A stretch of 64,000 nt of DNA from Ceratorhiza oryzae-sativae (Eukaryota; Basidiomycota; Agaricomycetes; Cantharellales; Ceratobasidiaceae), in assembly GCA_030998015.1 (NCBI GenBank), contig JARWMV010000238.1, positions 682,001-746,000 on the forward strand, in the 5' to 3' direction. The notes under the pieces are model-generated. The model saw nothing but the letters and a program-made list of their open reading frames with translations. It was not told where the DNA came from and did not search any database. The number at the start of each line of letters is the position of its first letter. Positions within the stretch are counted from its first letter, which is position 1. Shown here piece after piece: positions 34,307-47,812 of the stretch. A program made the position numbers and the translations under genes.

Positions 34307-35474
34307 TCACACCCGGTCGTTGGCAGCATTCGCGGCCGGTAATTTGCGAAACGAGCTCTTGTCTTGGAGCGATTCTGACCGATGGCGTTAACCCCAGAAC
34401 GTGGATCATTGAACTAACCTTACCATTATGGGACTTGTACTCGAATACGGCCGAAGCTGGGAGATTGAGAATCCGGCGAGTCGTCTCCCTGCAAGCGAAC
34501 TGGTTGAGCACGGGATCATGGGAATAGACGCCCGGGGAACCTACCGAATCCTGCTCACGATCTGTGGGTTGCTCTCATCTTTGTTCCAGACACTGATGAT
34601 ATCCTCCTGGATGCGCACGCTCAGCACGCACCCGCAAACCTCATCATCGTCCTCGTATTGGTCACCAATAAGGCCAAGGATCAGGTCTTCCCAAAGCCGA
34701 TCCGCCACACCCTTGCGGAGGCGAATGCTCCATTTGCCTCCGCGGACGTTCATAGGGTCTTCCCATACTGGTCGATGCACTCCAGAATGAAAAACGAGAT
34801 AATCGGTGGTGGGTTGCAAGCTCGAAGGCGGATTGAGGTGTGTGAAAACAGTCCAGAACGTTTCCACCTGCGGGGCGGGATGTATAAATACACAGCTTGG
34901 CATAGAGCCAACAAAGAACTTACTGAACTAAACGATGTGATTCGCTTTATTCCCTCCTCTAAGACAATATTGAGACGGCTTCAGAGCACAGCAGCTTTCT
35001 ACCCACCATAGTTAATGATCGTCTGTGGTGTTCTATTTTGGCGCTGGTGAAACCACATAACCCAACTGCCAAGAAAACAGTCAGATCAACGTGCATGAAC
35101 GAGCCTAAGCGAGTCATACGACACAGGACAATCAAACTCATGGGGTGGCGAACGGACAAGAACGCTACTTACGTCGACTTCAAAGGATGAATGGTCTTTA
35201 CAGGATTGTCTCCATTGCTGCCTCGATCCGCGCTAGTACCCCACACCTTTTCCGTCCCCGCATTCTCGTTCCCGCTCACCGAAAGTGAAAAATGCTTCGA
35301 GTTGGTACGCACAGCGCCAGACGTGCTCCGGGATCTCGAGTTGAGGGGGCTTCCGTTGTTGCCGCCCGAGACAGGCGTGGTAGACACAGGAGAGGAGGTA
35401 GAGTTTGTTGCGGCTGCAGATGTGGTCAAGCGAGTCTGGCTGTGGTTCGAAAAATAGCCCGGGTTACCAGCCAT
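34307..35474 (-). CDS. eIF4E-family cap-binding protein, 4EHP (class II) type
   Basis: Exons join to a Ser/Asn-rich N-terminus (MAGNPGYFSNHSQ), then SWVMWFHQRQNRTPQ, TIINYEEGIKRITSFSSVE, TFWTVFTHLNPPSSL, VFHSGVHRPVWEDPMN, GGKWSIRLRKGVADRLWEDL, LGLIGDQYEDDDEVCG, VRIQEDIISVWNKDES, RETTRRILNLPASAVFEYK, and HNESLQDKSSFRKLPA with the stop at 34307. This is eIF4E. The position equal to the cap-stacking Trp56 of human eIF4E reads Tyr (INYEE), as in 4EHP, so class II with weaker cap affinity is likely. These proteins often repress translation of selected mRNAs. The intron at the IVSRIR|ETTRR join uses donor GTAGGT. The other cap-site tryptophans are kept. Confidence 0.88.
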
Positions 35475-35821
35475 ATGATAATTTGTGTGATGTCAAGCGA
35501 GCGACAGCCGACGAACAAAACAAGCAGGCGTTGTTTTTGGGAAATACGGAGTTAGCAGATATGGATACACGATGCGCTATGATAGATATAGGTTCCTAGC
35601 GGTTGTTATGTATAATAGACTGGGCTCGAGAGGTTACACGCGGTGGAAAATAAGATTATGCTTAGGCCATCCAGAATGTTTGGCACTATTTGGGTGCAAT
35701 GACTCAGCACATTGCTGTGGTTCCTTCCGACTTGCCATTCAGTGACCAGCCACTCGGGGCCGAGGCACACAAAAATGCTTTCAAAATGTTTTAAAAATAA
35801 GCCTAAGAAAACAATCAAAAT
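35475..35821. other. Intergenic
   Basis: About 350 bases upstream of the eIF4E-like gene and downstream of the small gene at 35822. No feature recognised. Confidence 0.4.
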
Positions 35822-36187
35822 TTAATCGGTATATAGCCCTCCTTCACGAGTAGTCAAAGAGTCTCCTGCACGAGTCTCCGCGTCCATCCCTTTCCCCAGA
35901 GCAGCTGCATGCGCCTTTGCGTCCTGTGCGCCAAACCCGCCTGATCCAGCCTGCTTCTCGGGTACAGGACTCGATTTAGGGTAGACCTTTGAGTAGATTC
36001 AGCTGACATGAATGGCCACAGCATACATACACTCTTACACCAGCAGGGTTTTCGGGCGTCGGCTCAGGTCCAATCCCATTGTCAGAAGCAGTGGGGAACT
36101 TGGCGTCACCTATGGTGCAGCAGGTTTTCAGGCTTGACGTATGGAACGGAAGAGGATAGCTATACCGTCACCTAGACTAGAAGGCAT
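35822..36187 (-). CDS. Small hydrophilic protein of unknown function (83 aa)
   Basis: Three exons, each too short to stand out alone: MPSSLG (ATG 36187), a GTGACG-CATAG intron, DAKFPTASDNGIGPEPTPEN and PAG, a GTAAGA-AAAG intron, then VYPKSSPVPEKQAGSGGFGA, QDAKAHAAALGKGMDAETRA, GDSLTTREGGLYTD, stop at 35822. Reading frame and splice sites agree throughout, and the protein is polar with no Cys or Trp. No domain was recognised; low complexity and charge suggest a disordered, perhaps stress-related protein, but that is a guess. It diverges from the TMEM14 gene with 258 bp between the starts. Confidence 0.65.
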
Positions 36188-36445
36188 TTTATGTATTGCT
36201 CAATAAATTTTGGATATGGTGGTTGTAAGAGAGATTCGCGAGTAATAGCTGTCGGACAGTTGGACGACCATAACCTATGACTGGCTTGACGTCACTCGAT
36301 TGAGGAGCTATCGTCTCGCGCTGGGCGCTTAAACATCATTTCGCTTCGGCGGCTAGACAGTCGCCTTGCCATCAACGGCGACAGCGTGTTGATTTCGACA
36401 ACAATCACATTAGGTTCATTTCTTCATACTTATAATTAATTGAAT

Positions 36446-36944
36446 ATGGTAAGCCATATATGACCGTGGTGAAACAATGGCACATTTTGCTTAGTGATTT
36501 AACACATCTTGTTTGTAGTCTGCGCATCCTGCTATGACCATGGCTCTCCTCTGTTCGGTAGGAGGAACCATTGGTTTCTTGAGGACAAGATCAGTGCCTT
36601 CTTTAGTTGCGGGTATGTGGGCTGCTCATGTACCTATCGATACATGCATCCACTCAGCACCGAGAACATGGCTATAGGTGTGGGTGTGGGTTCCTTGTAT
36701 GGATACGCTGCGTATCAAATCCGCAACGGTGGTCCATACGGTTATGAGACGGCTCTAGGTGTGTATAAAATGAGCTCCGGTCCTAATCCGCCCGACTAAA
36801 ATGGTTGTTTCCCCAGCTGCGTCGGTGATCCTCTTCTTGTCGTCTGCTCCACGCGCTCGCAAGGGCCCAGTCCCGCTTATGCTCACGATCACCGGAGCTG
36901 CAGCTGCCGCATACTACGCCAAAGTCGTTTATGATTTCCGGTAA
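36446..36944 (+). CDS. TMEM14-family small membrane protein
   Basis: Exon 1 is only ATG (36446-36448), followed by GTAAGC...TTGTAG; then SAHPAMTMALLCSVGGTIGF and LRTRSVPSLVAG, an intron, GVGSLYGYAAYQIRNGGPYG, an intron with donor GTGTGT, and ASVILFLSSAPRARKGPVPL, LTITGAAAAAYYAKVVYDFR, stop at 36942. The GG..GF.R..S.PSL.AG pattern and three to four short hydrophobic helices match TMEM14/UPF0136. In animals TMEM14C moves porphyrin precursor in the mitochondrial inner membrane; for fungi the role is inferred only. Length about 105 residues is normal for the family. Confidence 0.85.
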
Positions 36945-37290
36945 AGCGGTACTTTGTTAAAAACAACCTAAATTTCAGTTTAACCAAAATGTACTTTTTA
37001 CGAAACACCACATTTCAATTTAGTTCCCGGAGCTTGAACTAAAATATATGCCATGCTGTCTGCAATCAGACGTGTCATCGGGGATGTCAGAGCCAAGACG
37101 GCAGCGCACCTGAAGTCAGATGCATGCTTAGGTAATATGTCCCGTGTGAATTCGCCATGTGCACACACAGTGAAGTTCACGATCACAACGGTCGCCGCTC
37201 CACCCCTAGTTGCTGTCCCACCTTCAGCCGCCCTGGCTACCACAAGCATTACAACTTTCTTGTCGATTGAACATATAGAAACTCGGTTCG
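36945..37290. other. Intergenic, KEI1 upstream region
   Basis: About 350 bases between TMEM14 and KEI1. An 85-residue open frame (37053-37310) overlaps the KEI1 start in another frame and shows no family motif. Confidence 0.4.
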
Positions 37291-38459
37291 ATGGCTCGCC
37301 TTACCCTTAGGCCTGAATGGAGACCGCGAGCGTTAAGGTCTTTCCTGGGAGTCGCAGATATAAAAACAGGCAAGACCCGCTAGCTAGCCTGCATCGCCTG
37401 AACCCACTCTCATACATCGAAATGAATCGCAGGGGTTGTAATGGTTCTCCTCTTTGCTGTATGTACCTTTTCTTGCCACCTAAAATCCAAAAATTTGCTC
37501 ACGATGATGTTTATACCTAGCTCATTAATAAGGTTGCGGGCGTATATGGCCTGGTCTCGCTGTTTTTCGGAGGCTCGGCCGCCCAGATCAGCATGTATAT
37601 TTATTCCACACTTGCGATTGTAGCGTTAGCTTGGGGGCTGAAGGCTGTGACCGATGTAAGTCGCCTATATCTCATGATACTCGTGTACTGACATTCCTGC
37701 TCGAAACAGGAAGATGCCAAGAGGACATTCTATTTCGCCCATATATTTGTGGCGGACCACTTACTTGGCACCATCTGGACCGTGTTTTTCGCAGTCCTAT
37801 GGTGGGTATACAACCCCCACGATGGGGAAAAGGTTGTGAACTCGGCAGCTCAGGAGGCGATGGCTGGAGCTCACGGCAACACGACCATCTCGCACGAAGA
37901 AAGAGTAAAGGCCGCCCAAATGATTTGGAATCAAGAAAAAGGGTTGGCCGCCATGGTTCTTATTGCCGGGTGGATTTCTAAGGCAAATCACTCTGCTGTT
38001 TGCCTCGTGTTTTTAGCAGCTGACCTTTTTTCTCTTCTGAAGATTTACTTCTCGGCCCTCATCTATTCATACGCGTTGCATCTTCGCCAGGGCACTTACC
38101 GCGCTCTACCCATGACCGCGTCATTGACAGCCAATACTGCTGGGGCCTATGGGGAGAATGTGTTGCTGGAATCGGATCTTGAGAGTGACGGAGAGGCCGA
38201 GGGTTCTTCAGCCCTATACAGGATGCCCGTTCGAACCCCTAGAACGGGCGACAGCTTTGCGGAATTCGCTGCCCCTTCACGAGGCCGCAAGGCAGGCGCC
38301 ACGAGGTCAAAGCTCGCAGACAGTTCGGAGGCACATGACGAAGAGGTGCTTTGGGATGAAGAGGAAGAACGGGCGGGCGCGAGTGCAATGAGTAGCAAGA
38401 TGGAGACGGAGAGTGACCCGTCTAGTCCGAGCGACTTTGAGGCGCAAGCCAGGCGTTGA
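37291..38459 (+). CDS. KEI1: Inositolphosphorylceramide synthase subunit Kei1
   Basis: Start ATG at 37291: MARLTLRPEWRPRALRSFLG, then VADIKTG; a GC-AG intron (37370-37432) joins to VVMVLLFALINKVAGVYGLV. Next come SLFFGGSAAQISMYIYSTLA, IVALAWGLKAVTD, an intron, YFAHIFVADHLLGTIWTVFF and FSALIYSYALHLRQGTYRAL. The four hydrophobic helices and the LKTG / NK..G-YGL pattern match Kei1. The C-terminal tail from about residue 220 is acidic and Ser-rich, likely cytosolic. Kei1 binds Aur1 in the Golgi and is needed for IPC synthesis, a sphingolipid step with no animal counterpart. The GC donor is unusual but keeps the conserved frame. Confidence 0.85.
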
Positions 38460-38836
38460 ACAAGAGCTGTCGTTGTTTGTCTTATTTATTTCGCGACTTT
38501 ATACACTACACTGCTATATGAGTTTTGTTTTTGCTTGATAAGCGACGGGGTTGGATCCGTGAGACCTCGGGCCGGTTGTGCGTCCTACAAATAGTTTAAT
38601 CCTGGTTTATCGCAGCAAGTGCCCTGTCTGCGCCTAACCACGATACAACACTACGCCCTCAGACACATTTATTCCACCGGACAGCCCCCGATTCGTTTTT
38701 CCTGTGCCCTGCGTCGTTCATCCACGCGCCAGTTCTGATCGGTCGAGGCCACGGCCTCCTGCACCAGGCCACCACTGGCCATTCCAAGCCAGCTGCCCCA
38801 ATTTTCACGACCACACGACCACAACCACCAACCACA
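38460..38836. promoter_or_regulatory. Upstream region of the MAP kinase gene
   Basis: A 377-bp stretch between KEI1 and SLT2 with a C/A-rich end near 38800-38835 (CCACCAACCACAATG), typical of a fungal 5' leader. No TATA box was recognised. Confidence 0.4.
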
Positions 38837-41320
<2,484 letters not shown>

Positions 41321-41906
41321 ACAGGGCAATATCTAGAGCGGAATAATCTAACGGATGGTTTAATTGTTCTAGGCTTGTGTGTTTCTTGTTTTACATTATT
41401 GTAGCATTACATGCAGTCATACTTTGCTTATAGAATTCTCGCGTTAAACAACAGATAGATTGATGGTTACCCGCTGGTTCAGTTTAAGACATTGATTACA
41501 CGGGTGGTCTTTAGTAGAAAGTTACATATGAAACTACGTCAAGATGACTACATGTAACAAGGGTTAGGCCTGAATCAGTTAAAAGAAAAAATGAAACCTG
41601 GCTGCCCAGGCCATATTTGCGCGTGGAAAAGATTATGACAATTCGTATCGCCTAGCCGATTAGATTTGGGAGGGCAAACTCCGGGCATTGTGCGAAGCCG
41701 ATGTCCTCATGCTCGATATCACCACGGTCCATGAAGACTGGTGCCCTGTCGATTTTTACAAGGATAGAAGGATTGCCCATATGTCTTTATACAGGACTGA
41801 AAGATGGTCTGTACGCTTACGAGATAATGATTACCCGGGCCATTCATTGTATTGGGAATCCCGCCCCTTAGAATCACGAAATTATTAGATGATTGGCTCT
41901 GGTGGG
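41321..41906. other. Convergent 3' region
   Basis: Between the MAP kinase and the minus-strand ZNHIT2 gene. AT-rich and with short frames only. Holds both 3' ends; no gene supported. Confidence 0.45.
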
Positions 41907-43285
41907 CTACAGTTCCTCTACCAATGGCTTTGACCAATTTACAGGAGGTTCAATCACCCCTTCCGTGTTTCGCTGGGTCTTTATTACCCACAGTCCTATG
42001 GCATCGATCAGGTCCTTAGACGCTTGAGTTGGAAGTTTTGACACGAAAGCAAGATAAAATGTAAGCTTGTGGGAGATATGCGCATGCTTCTTCGAGCTGT
42101 CGACTAGGCTGAGGATGTTGGACAAGAAGCGCATACACTGGCTGTGCGAGTTTTCTTCGGTGTCCACTACAGGGTGAGATCGGAACAGAGTTTGAACATC
42201 CGTAATTAAGAGTTGAACTAATTCTGGCGTTGGTAGCTGTGGTTGGTGCATGAATATAGACACAGGCTGGGTTGGGTTTAGAGAACACTTACCTCTGGGA
42301 GGTGTGAAATCCAATCCGTGACGACCCCATCCACAGAAGTGAAAAGCAAAGTAGATTTGCGATCAGCAATAAAAGGAGAAAGTTGAAATAACAAGTCCCT
42401 ATATGTTTCTATTTCGTCTTGGGCTTGGTTAGTCGAGCTGAACATCGAAACTCCAAACGTACGTATGGTGTATGCGTACGAAAGGCTGGTTTGGTTTATT
42501 AGGATAAGTATCATGGATTGAAATTTCACCGTGACTTACCTGAGGTGAAATGTATTAAATAATAGCATAGGGTTGAACTGCGATATTTTGAGCAAATTTT
42601 CCGGTATAGGCCGTATTGGAGGAGCCTTTTCGGGTGCGAACTCGGAACTCCACCAAGGCATCTCAGTGAAATTCCCAACGTTAAGCATTTGCTGAGATTC
42701 CCCTGAGTTCGGATTTGAAATCATTTTGAGGAATTTTTGTTTTTCACTTTCAGTCAAGGCTTCCCAGATAACCTCATGATCCGCATTATCTAGCGCAGAG
42801 TGAGTTGCTGCGCCGGACCTAATGATGCGAGTGGGAATACCTAAATCGATTCCCTCTAACCGAGATAATATATCATCAACCTCGTCCCCATCGTTGTCAT
42901 CAACTGCTTCGTCTTCGAATCTTTTCAAAAGTTCGAGCATTTGCATTTTTTCTTGATTACTCCGAGCTGGCTCTCCTCGAATCTGTTCGGTAATCGCTGT
43001 TTTATAAAACACCTCGGTACATTGAGAATGTGCCTATAAAACAATGTTTTTAGGTATTAATTTATCCACTCGCTGGGTAACTCACCTCTGAACGGTAGCA
43101 TACTAGTGAGCAGTATTGTAGATTGCATGATGGGCAGGTGTACTTGGCGAATTGACGTTGGCATCTTGAATAGATTTCAGAATTAGGGATGGAGGCTCAT
43201 GGAAAATCACCTGCATTCCACAAGGATTGCTGGTTCCGCCTGGTGTAACGTCCTTCTTAGCCTTAATGTCGAATATCCGTGGCAT
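41907..43285 (-). CDS. Zinc finger HIT domain protein (ZNHIT2-like)
   Basis: Start ATG at 43285 (MPRIFDIKAKKDVTP), then NPCGICQRQFAKYTCP and SCNLQYCSLVCYRSE, AHSQCTEVFYK; these are the CxxC...CxxC...YCS..C...C ligands of a HIT-type finger. The best join for the first finger Cys pair uses a GC donor (43165-43214), because the GT donor at the end of the first exon breaks the frame. After the finger come SQQMLNVGNFTEMPWWSSEF, then a helical C-terminal region ending KPLVEEL at 41907. ZNHIT2 works with R2TP and U5 snRNP assembly; here the assignment rests on the finger and its position near the N-terminus. One join (about 42530) is inferred from frames. Confidence 0.8.
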
Positions 43286-44146
43286 GGGAAGTTAAGGGAA
43301 AGCCAATGTGGCGTGAGAACATGTCACGCACGCCTATAGATAACCGCGAGTCACGCGACTTCTATGCATCTCGTTAACCACAACCATCCCTTTGTTCAAC
43401 CTTTGTTCAACCCGACTTCGACGAGTGGTTAGAAAGGCGCTACGCATTTCAATCCCTGGAGATTCCTACATCGCCTCACCTGAAAGGAACCCACTACATC
43501 ACATACTCGAGGATAACTTGCCGAAATATCTTTGCCCACGCTCGAAAACTTCACTAATGTCTCTGGGGTTTCCTTTGGCTACCGGTCTTGATATGGAAGT
43601 ATATGGAACATTGGATCTCAATTGTGCTACCTAGGGCAAGAGCTTTCCACCCTGTTCGGTACAGAACCAATGACGGGGTGATATGCATCTCAACCGACTC
43701 ATGGTTGGCGCAGTGGGCTCTTATTGTTCAAAAACCATGCCCAAATTTTCCCAAGCTGTGCCCCTTTGACTCCGCACTGGTCAACAACCTGTGATGGGTA
43801 TTCGGTAAAGTGATGGTTATGGATGCCCGCCGCAATATCACCATTTTAGGACTTTCTGCTGTGTTGGCCGCCTGCACCCCGCCCTATGTTCTCTTTTCGT
43901 ATACCTAGCGCCCGCCTGGCCACGTTTTTAATCTGGGACAGCCGTACTTTAATCACTTCCCATATACGTGGAGCATAGGAAATCTAGAAGTCGTTTTTCA
44001 CTGTGAACTACCACGCATACTACTATTTACACTATGGACCTTCACTAATTTTGCGCAGCCACAGGCCTCCAGGCTCGTGGCATGACGTGCGAATATTTGC
44101 CTTCCCGCCTCCCGCCCCCCTATTTTGCACTTGCGCGCTTTCTGGA
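43286..44146. other. Intergenic between ZNHIT2 and the MYND gene
   Basis: About 860 bases between divergent genes. Short frames of 68-80 residues (43392-43634, 43588-43794) have no family motifs. Probably promoter region for both genes. Confidence 0.4.
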
Positions 44147-45233
44147 ATGCCGCCCAAGCTACACAGCACGCCGACCGACGAGCGATTTTGCCAGTACGGC
44201 ACGAGGCAAGAGGCAATAATTCTGTTAAGACAGACACTCAAAAGCACCATGTCGGAGTCGGCACCGTCATACTTAGCGGTCGCCTACAAGGCAACACTAG
44301 CAAGCGCTCACCAAACTCCTAAGCAAGTCCAAGGTTTACTTGTGCATGAACCCCTCTACCGCTTACTATCCGTGCGAGGTATGTGATCGAGTCTGCTTTA
44401 AACACCAACTTACTAACTCTAGGTCAGACCTGCGGCCAACTTTCGTGTAGGTCGTGTACGCGGTGCGAATACGCGTGGTACTGTTCTTCAGCTCACCAGC
44501 AAGCAGTAAGTACATGAAAATGGCCATAAGGTGTATGAAGCTCACTCAGGTTACAGGATTGGGCTCGACATAGTCAAGAATGTATCCCACGGAGTGCTTA
44601 CGGCTCTGCGCTCCCCCCTCCACGATCGCCGCCGATCACGCATACGGCGTCGGAATGTATGGCTATGGTGCGTTTCGTTTAAACGGCCTGCCAACGTAAA
44701 TTAATTTGTTTTGCCCTAGATCTTGCCTTGGGACTCCATCCGCCCTAGACTCATTCGCGTCCCATTGTCAGGTCGTGTAAATGCCGCAGAGAACGTTACA
44801 GAATGGTCGGTTCAGCTCAGCGATTTTCTTGGCTCGGGAACGGCAATTGCGTCCCGCGAGATCACTCGTAATGTTGGGGGTGAACCGTTGCGTTATCCTC
44901 TTCGCATGTTTTTCCGTGATCGCTTCTTGACCGATGGTTCTCGTAAGTATTTCATGTTAAAGGAGAATCCATTGTGCTCATTCAAACGACCATGATAGCA
45001 CTTAATCAGACAATCAATGCCCTGACTCATGGGAAAGCCCAACATGCATGGTCTGGACATATTGTAGTCATGAAATGGTCTGGTTCCCGCCGACAAGGGT
45101 AAGTCCCCACTATTCAATGGATTTGAGAGGCGCTAATGTTAAATTGATCACAAACAGATATACGAACATGAACCTCAGCGATGTCAATATCATTGCTTCT
45201 TGGCTGCTATCCTATCCACCCGGATGGCTCTGA
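44147..45233 (+). CDS. MYND zinc-finger protein
   Basis: Start ATG at 44147 (MPPKLHSTPTDER). Joined exons give an N-terminal helical region, then C-GQLSCRSC, CEYAWYCSSAHQQA, an intron, and DWARHSQECIPRSA: a MYND finger with its Cys/His pattern. Further exons carry LPWDSIRPRLIRVPL, GEPLRYPLRMFFRDRF, LNQTINALTHGKAQHAW, GHIVVMKWSGSRRQG, and YTNMNLSDVNIIASWLLSYP, ending PPGWL at 45231. The C-terminal part is not a known enzyme domain. MYND fingers recruit proline-rich partners; many Agaricomycete genes pair a MYND finger with unknown segments. Not a SET-domain SMYD protein, as no SET motif is seen. Confidence 0.75.
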
Positions 45234-45814
45234 GGGCGAACCTAAAAAACTGGACCTCTTCTTCAGCCTCTTTCGATATGATACCCACATACTTATTCCC
45301 TTATAACTATAAATCCACGGACTCCCCCTTGGTGCCGTTTTATGGACATTTACTTCCAATGTTCTCCCATTTGTATCTTTGATACCCATCAAAGCAGATG
45401 ACGTGATGTCCGCTCCATTGTAGGATATGTCGATTTTAGGGGTTTCAAAGCAAACGGTATATTCCGCAATAGATCGATATTTCATCCAACGTGTTATATA
45501 AGATCGCGACAAGCAAATAGAATACAAGTGGGTGTATGCGTAGCCATTGAACTGTCTCGACGGTTAATCCTGATATCAGGGGTGTATGATAGAACTTCGC
45601 TGACTTCTATCTAAAAACTAAGAAAATATTTTATCCAACGCTGCCCAAGGCCAGGAAGCCTCATGAACCGCCATGCCCCGGGCTGTGTCCTTCGAGTAGC
45701 TAGTGAGAGCCAAAGCGAAATACCCGCAAATCGCTCGGTCCCGAGCCCATTCATGTTACCCGCTTAATCCATCGGAGCTTTGGGTCCAAACGTTATTGGT
45801 TGGCATAATAAATT
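45234..45814. other. Intergenic, MYND gene to inverted repeat
   Basis: About 580 bases. A minus-strand frame (45207-45527, 106 residues) overlaps the MYND gene's last exon; it shows no motif and may be chance. Confidence 0.4.
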
Positions 45815-46140
45815 TATATACACATGTAATAGAACGATCGTCCATCGCAGAAGGGAGTGGCCCCCTTCCGTTGCGTTGCAAGTGTCGCAAAGTATCAAGG
45901 GTCAGACACGCGAGACTTGAGTAGACGAAAGAACGAGCTTACCCGGCATGCAAGGGAGCCCCAGAGCCTTGACGATGCGCGTCCGCACCGACCAGGACTC
46001 CCCCATCCGAGTCGCGTCCGACGGTTAGCAAGCGCTATCTACAGGACGGAACGAGAGACGGAGGAGAGCAAAGACCTAACAGGATACTCACCTGGACTTA
46101 CCTATGGTTGATTCTTGATATTGTCGAATAGATGGATTTC

Positions 46141-46275
46141 CAGGGGGGATGTCCAAGGAGAGGACGTCCAAGGGGTATCCAGAGGAGAGGTGTCCAGGAG
46201 GGATGTCCAGAGAGAGGTATCCAGGGAAGGGCGTCCAAGGAGGGGATCCAAGGAGGGCGATCCAGGGAGAGCTAG
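46141..46275. repeat. Minisatellite of about 14-bp units in the left arm
   Basis: About ten imperfect units with the core GTCCAAGGAGAGG or ATCCAGGGAGGG. The right arm has a shorter, diverged counterpart around 46980-47060. It is the least conserved part of the inverted repeat. Confidence 0.7.
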
Positions 46276-46810
46276 GCGACGAGACGTGGTCAGCAGGCAA
46301 CCCAATGTGAGCGAGGTCACAGCCAGAGACTTACGGCGATTGAGAGCTGAGAGAGAGGGATGAGTGGAAAGGGAAGGGAAGAGATGAGACGAGGGGCGAG
46401 GCGGGGATGTGGATGTGGAGGAGAGGAAGTAGGTGAAGAAACGAGCCGGCCCAGCCAAAGGTCTTATATGCCACAGGAGCCACCTCGAGTATGTTTGCGA
46501 CGGCTTTTCCGTCACGTGCAAGAGGCGGCCCCTATTTGCCTCAGGACATCCGCCTACCGTATAGCAATATAGATAGCTTTAATGGGTTCAGAAAGAGCGC
46601 ATGGGATCATTATGAAGCTCAATTCATCATATGGGCTAACTAACTCGTGTTATACGTGATCTGACAAGCTGTTGTCCCCCCAGGCGAATAGGGGCCACTT
46701 CTTGCACGTGACGGAAAAGCCATCGCAAACATACTTGAGGTGGCTCCTGTGGCATATAAGACCTTTGGCTGGGCCGACTCGTTTCTTCAGCCACTTCCTC
46801 TCCCCCCCTC

Positions 46811-46852
46811 CACATCCACATCCACATCCACATCCACATCCACATCCACATC
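46811..46852. repeat. (CACATC)7 hexanucleotide microsatellite
   Basis: Seven perfect units in the right arm of the inverted repeat, within the C/T-rich leader after the TATA-like box. The left arm holds the complement in about two units, so the array expanded after the duplication. Confidence 0.9.
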
Positions 46853-47385
46853 CCCACCTTGCCCCTCTTCTCATCTTTTCTCATCCCTTCCATCCCTCTC
46901 TCCCAACTTTCATCTACTGTAAGTCCTCGGTTGTGATTCCACTCATACTGGATCATATGCTCACCACGTCTCTTCGTCCAGCCCTCCCCCCCCCCCCTTG
47001 GATTTCCCCCTTTGGACACATCCCTCCTGGGCGCCCCTCCTCTGGATGCCTCTTGGGCACCCACCGATTCGACAATGTCAAGACTGGACCATAGGTAAGT
47101 CCAGGTAAGTATTCTGGTGGGTCTTTCCTTTCGTCCGGCTCTCGTCTTGTCCTGTGGATAGCGCTTACTAACCGTCGGACGCGACTCGGATAGGGGAGCC
47201 CTGGTCGGTGTGGACGCACATCGTCAAGGCTCTGGGGTTCCCTTGCATGCCGGTAAGCTCGTTCTTTCGTCTACTCGAGTTTCGCATGTCTGACCCTTGA
47301 TACTTTGCGACACTTGCAACGCAACGGAAGGGGGCCACCCCCTTCTGCGATGGACGATCGTTCTATTACACGTGTATACGCCATA

Positions 47386-47812
47386 AAAATAAACATCAAA
47401 TATTTATTAATGGGTTGTTAGATCAATACTTCATTTCACTGTGGTCTTTACATTAGTGACTCGTGCAAATTGAGGATGATCATGACGCATATAGCTAAGT
47501 TTGTAAGCGCTAAAGGGTTTGGTTCTCGTTTTTCGAACACGCTCTCGCCAGCACGTGCTACAAAGTACATCGAGTCCTCAAGCTCGTATGTTTGCCGCCT
47601 GACTGAAGATGACTGGCTTGCAACAGTGCAGACCACTGCCCAAATGGCGAACCCCCCGATCAAGCACTCAGTCTAACACGATCAGACAGGTTACGTTGAG
47701 TGGAAACCAAAGATTGATTATTGCGGTAGTCAATATACACGTTGTACAAATGAAAAGGGATTACAGGAATCTCAAACACAGAGGGGGCCTGTTCATAACC
47801 TCCAAACCTGGT
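47386..47812. other. Intergenic
   Basis: About 430 bases between the inverted repeat and the 3' end of the RhoGEF gene. A 68-residue frame at 47470-47676 has no family motif. Confidence 0.4.

Larger units (their letters stand above)
45815..47385. repeat. Large inverted repeat with promoter-like divergent arms
   Basis: Left arm about 45815-46536 and right arm about 46681-47385 are reverse complements with clear but imperfect identity, around a 145-bp loop. Landmarks in each arm, read outward from the loop: CACGTG (46513 and 46704), then CATATAAGACC (a TATA-like box at 46461-46470 on minus and 46751-46760 on plus), a C/T-rich tract, then three GTAAGT-like donor sites. So each arm looks like a promoter plus a spliced leader. 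The right arm carries (CACATC)7; the left has only about two copies. The two arms also keep overlapping open frames with the same motif (TEKPSQTY). No transposase is present. Confidence 0.8.

Noticed and set aside
45207..45527. 106-residue minus-strand frame
   Set aside because: It overlaps the last MYND exon, has no family motif, and lies in a poorly coding context; kept as chance.
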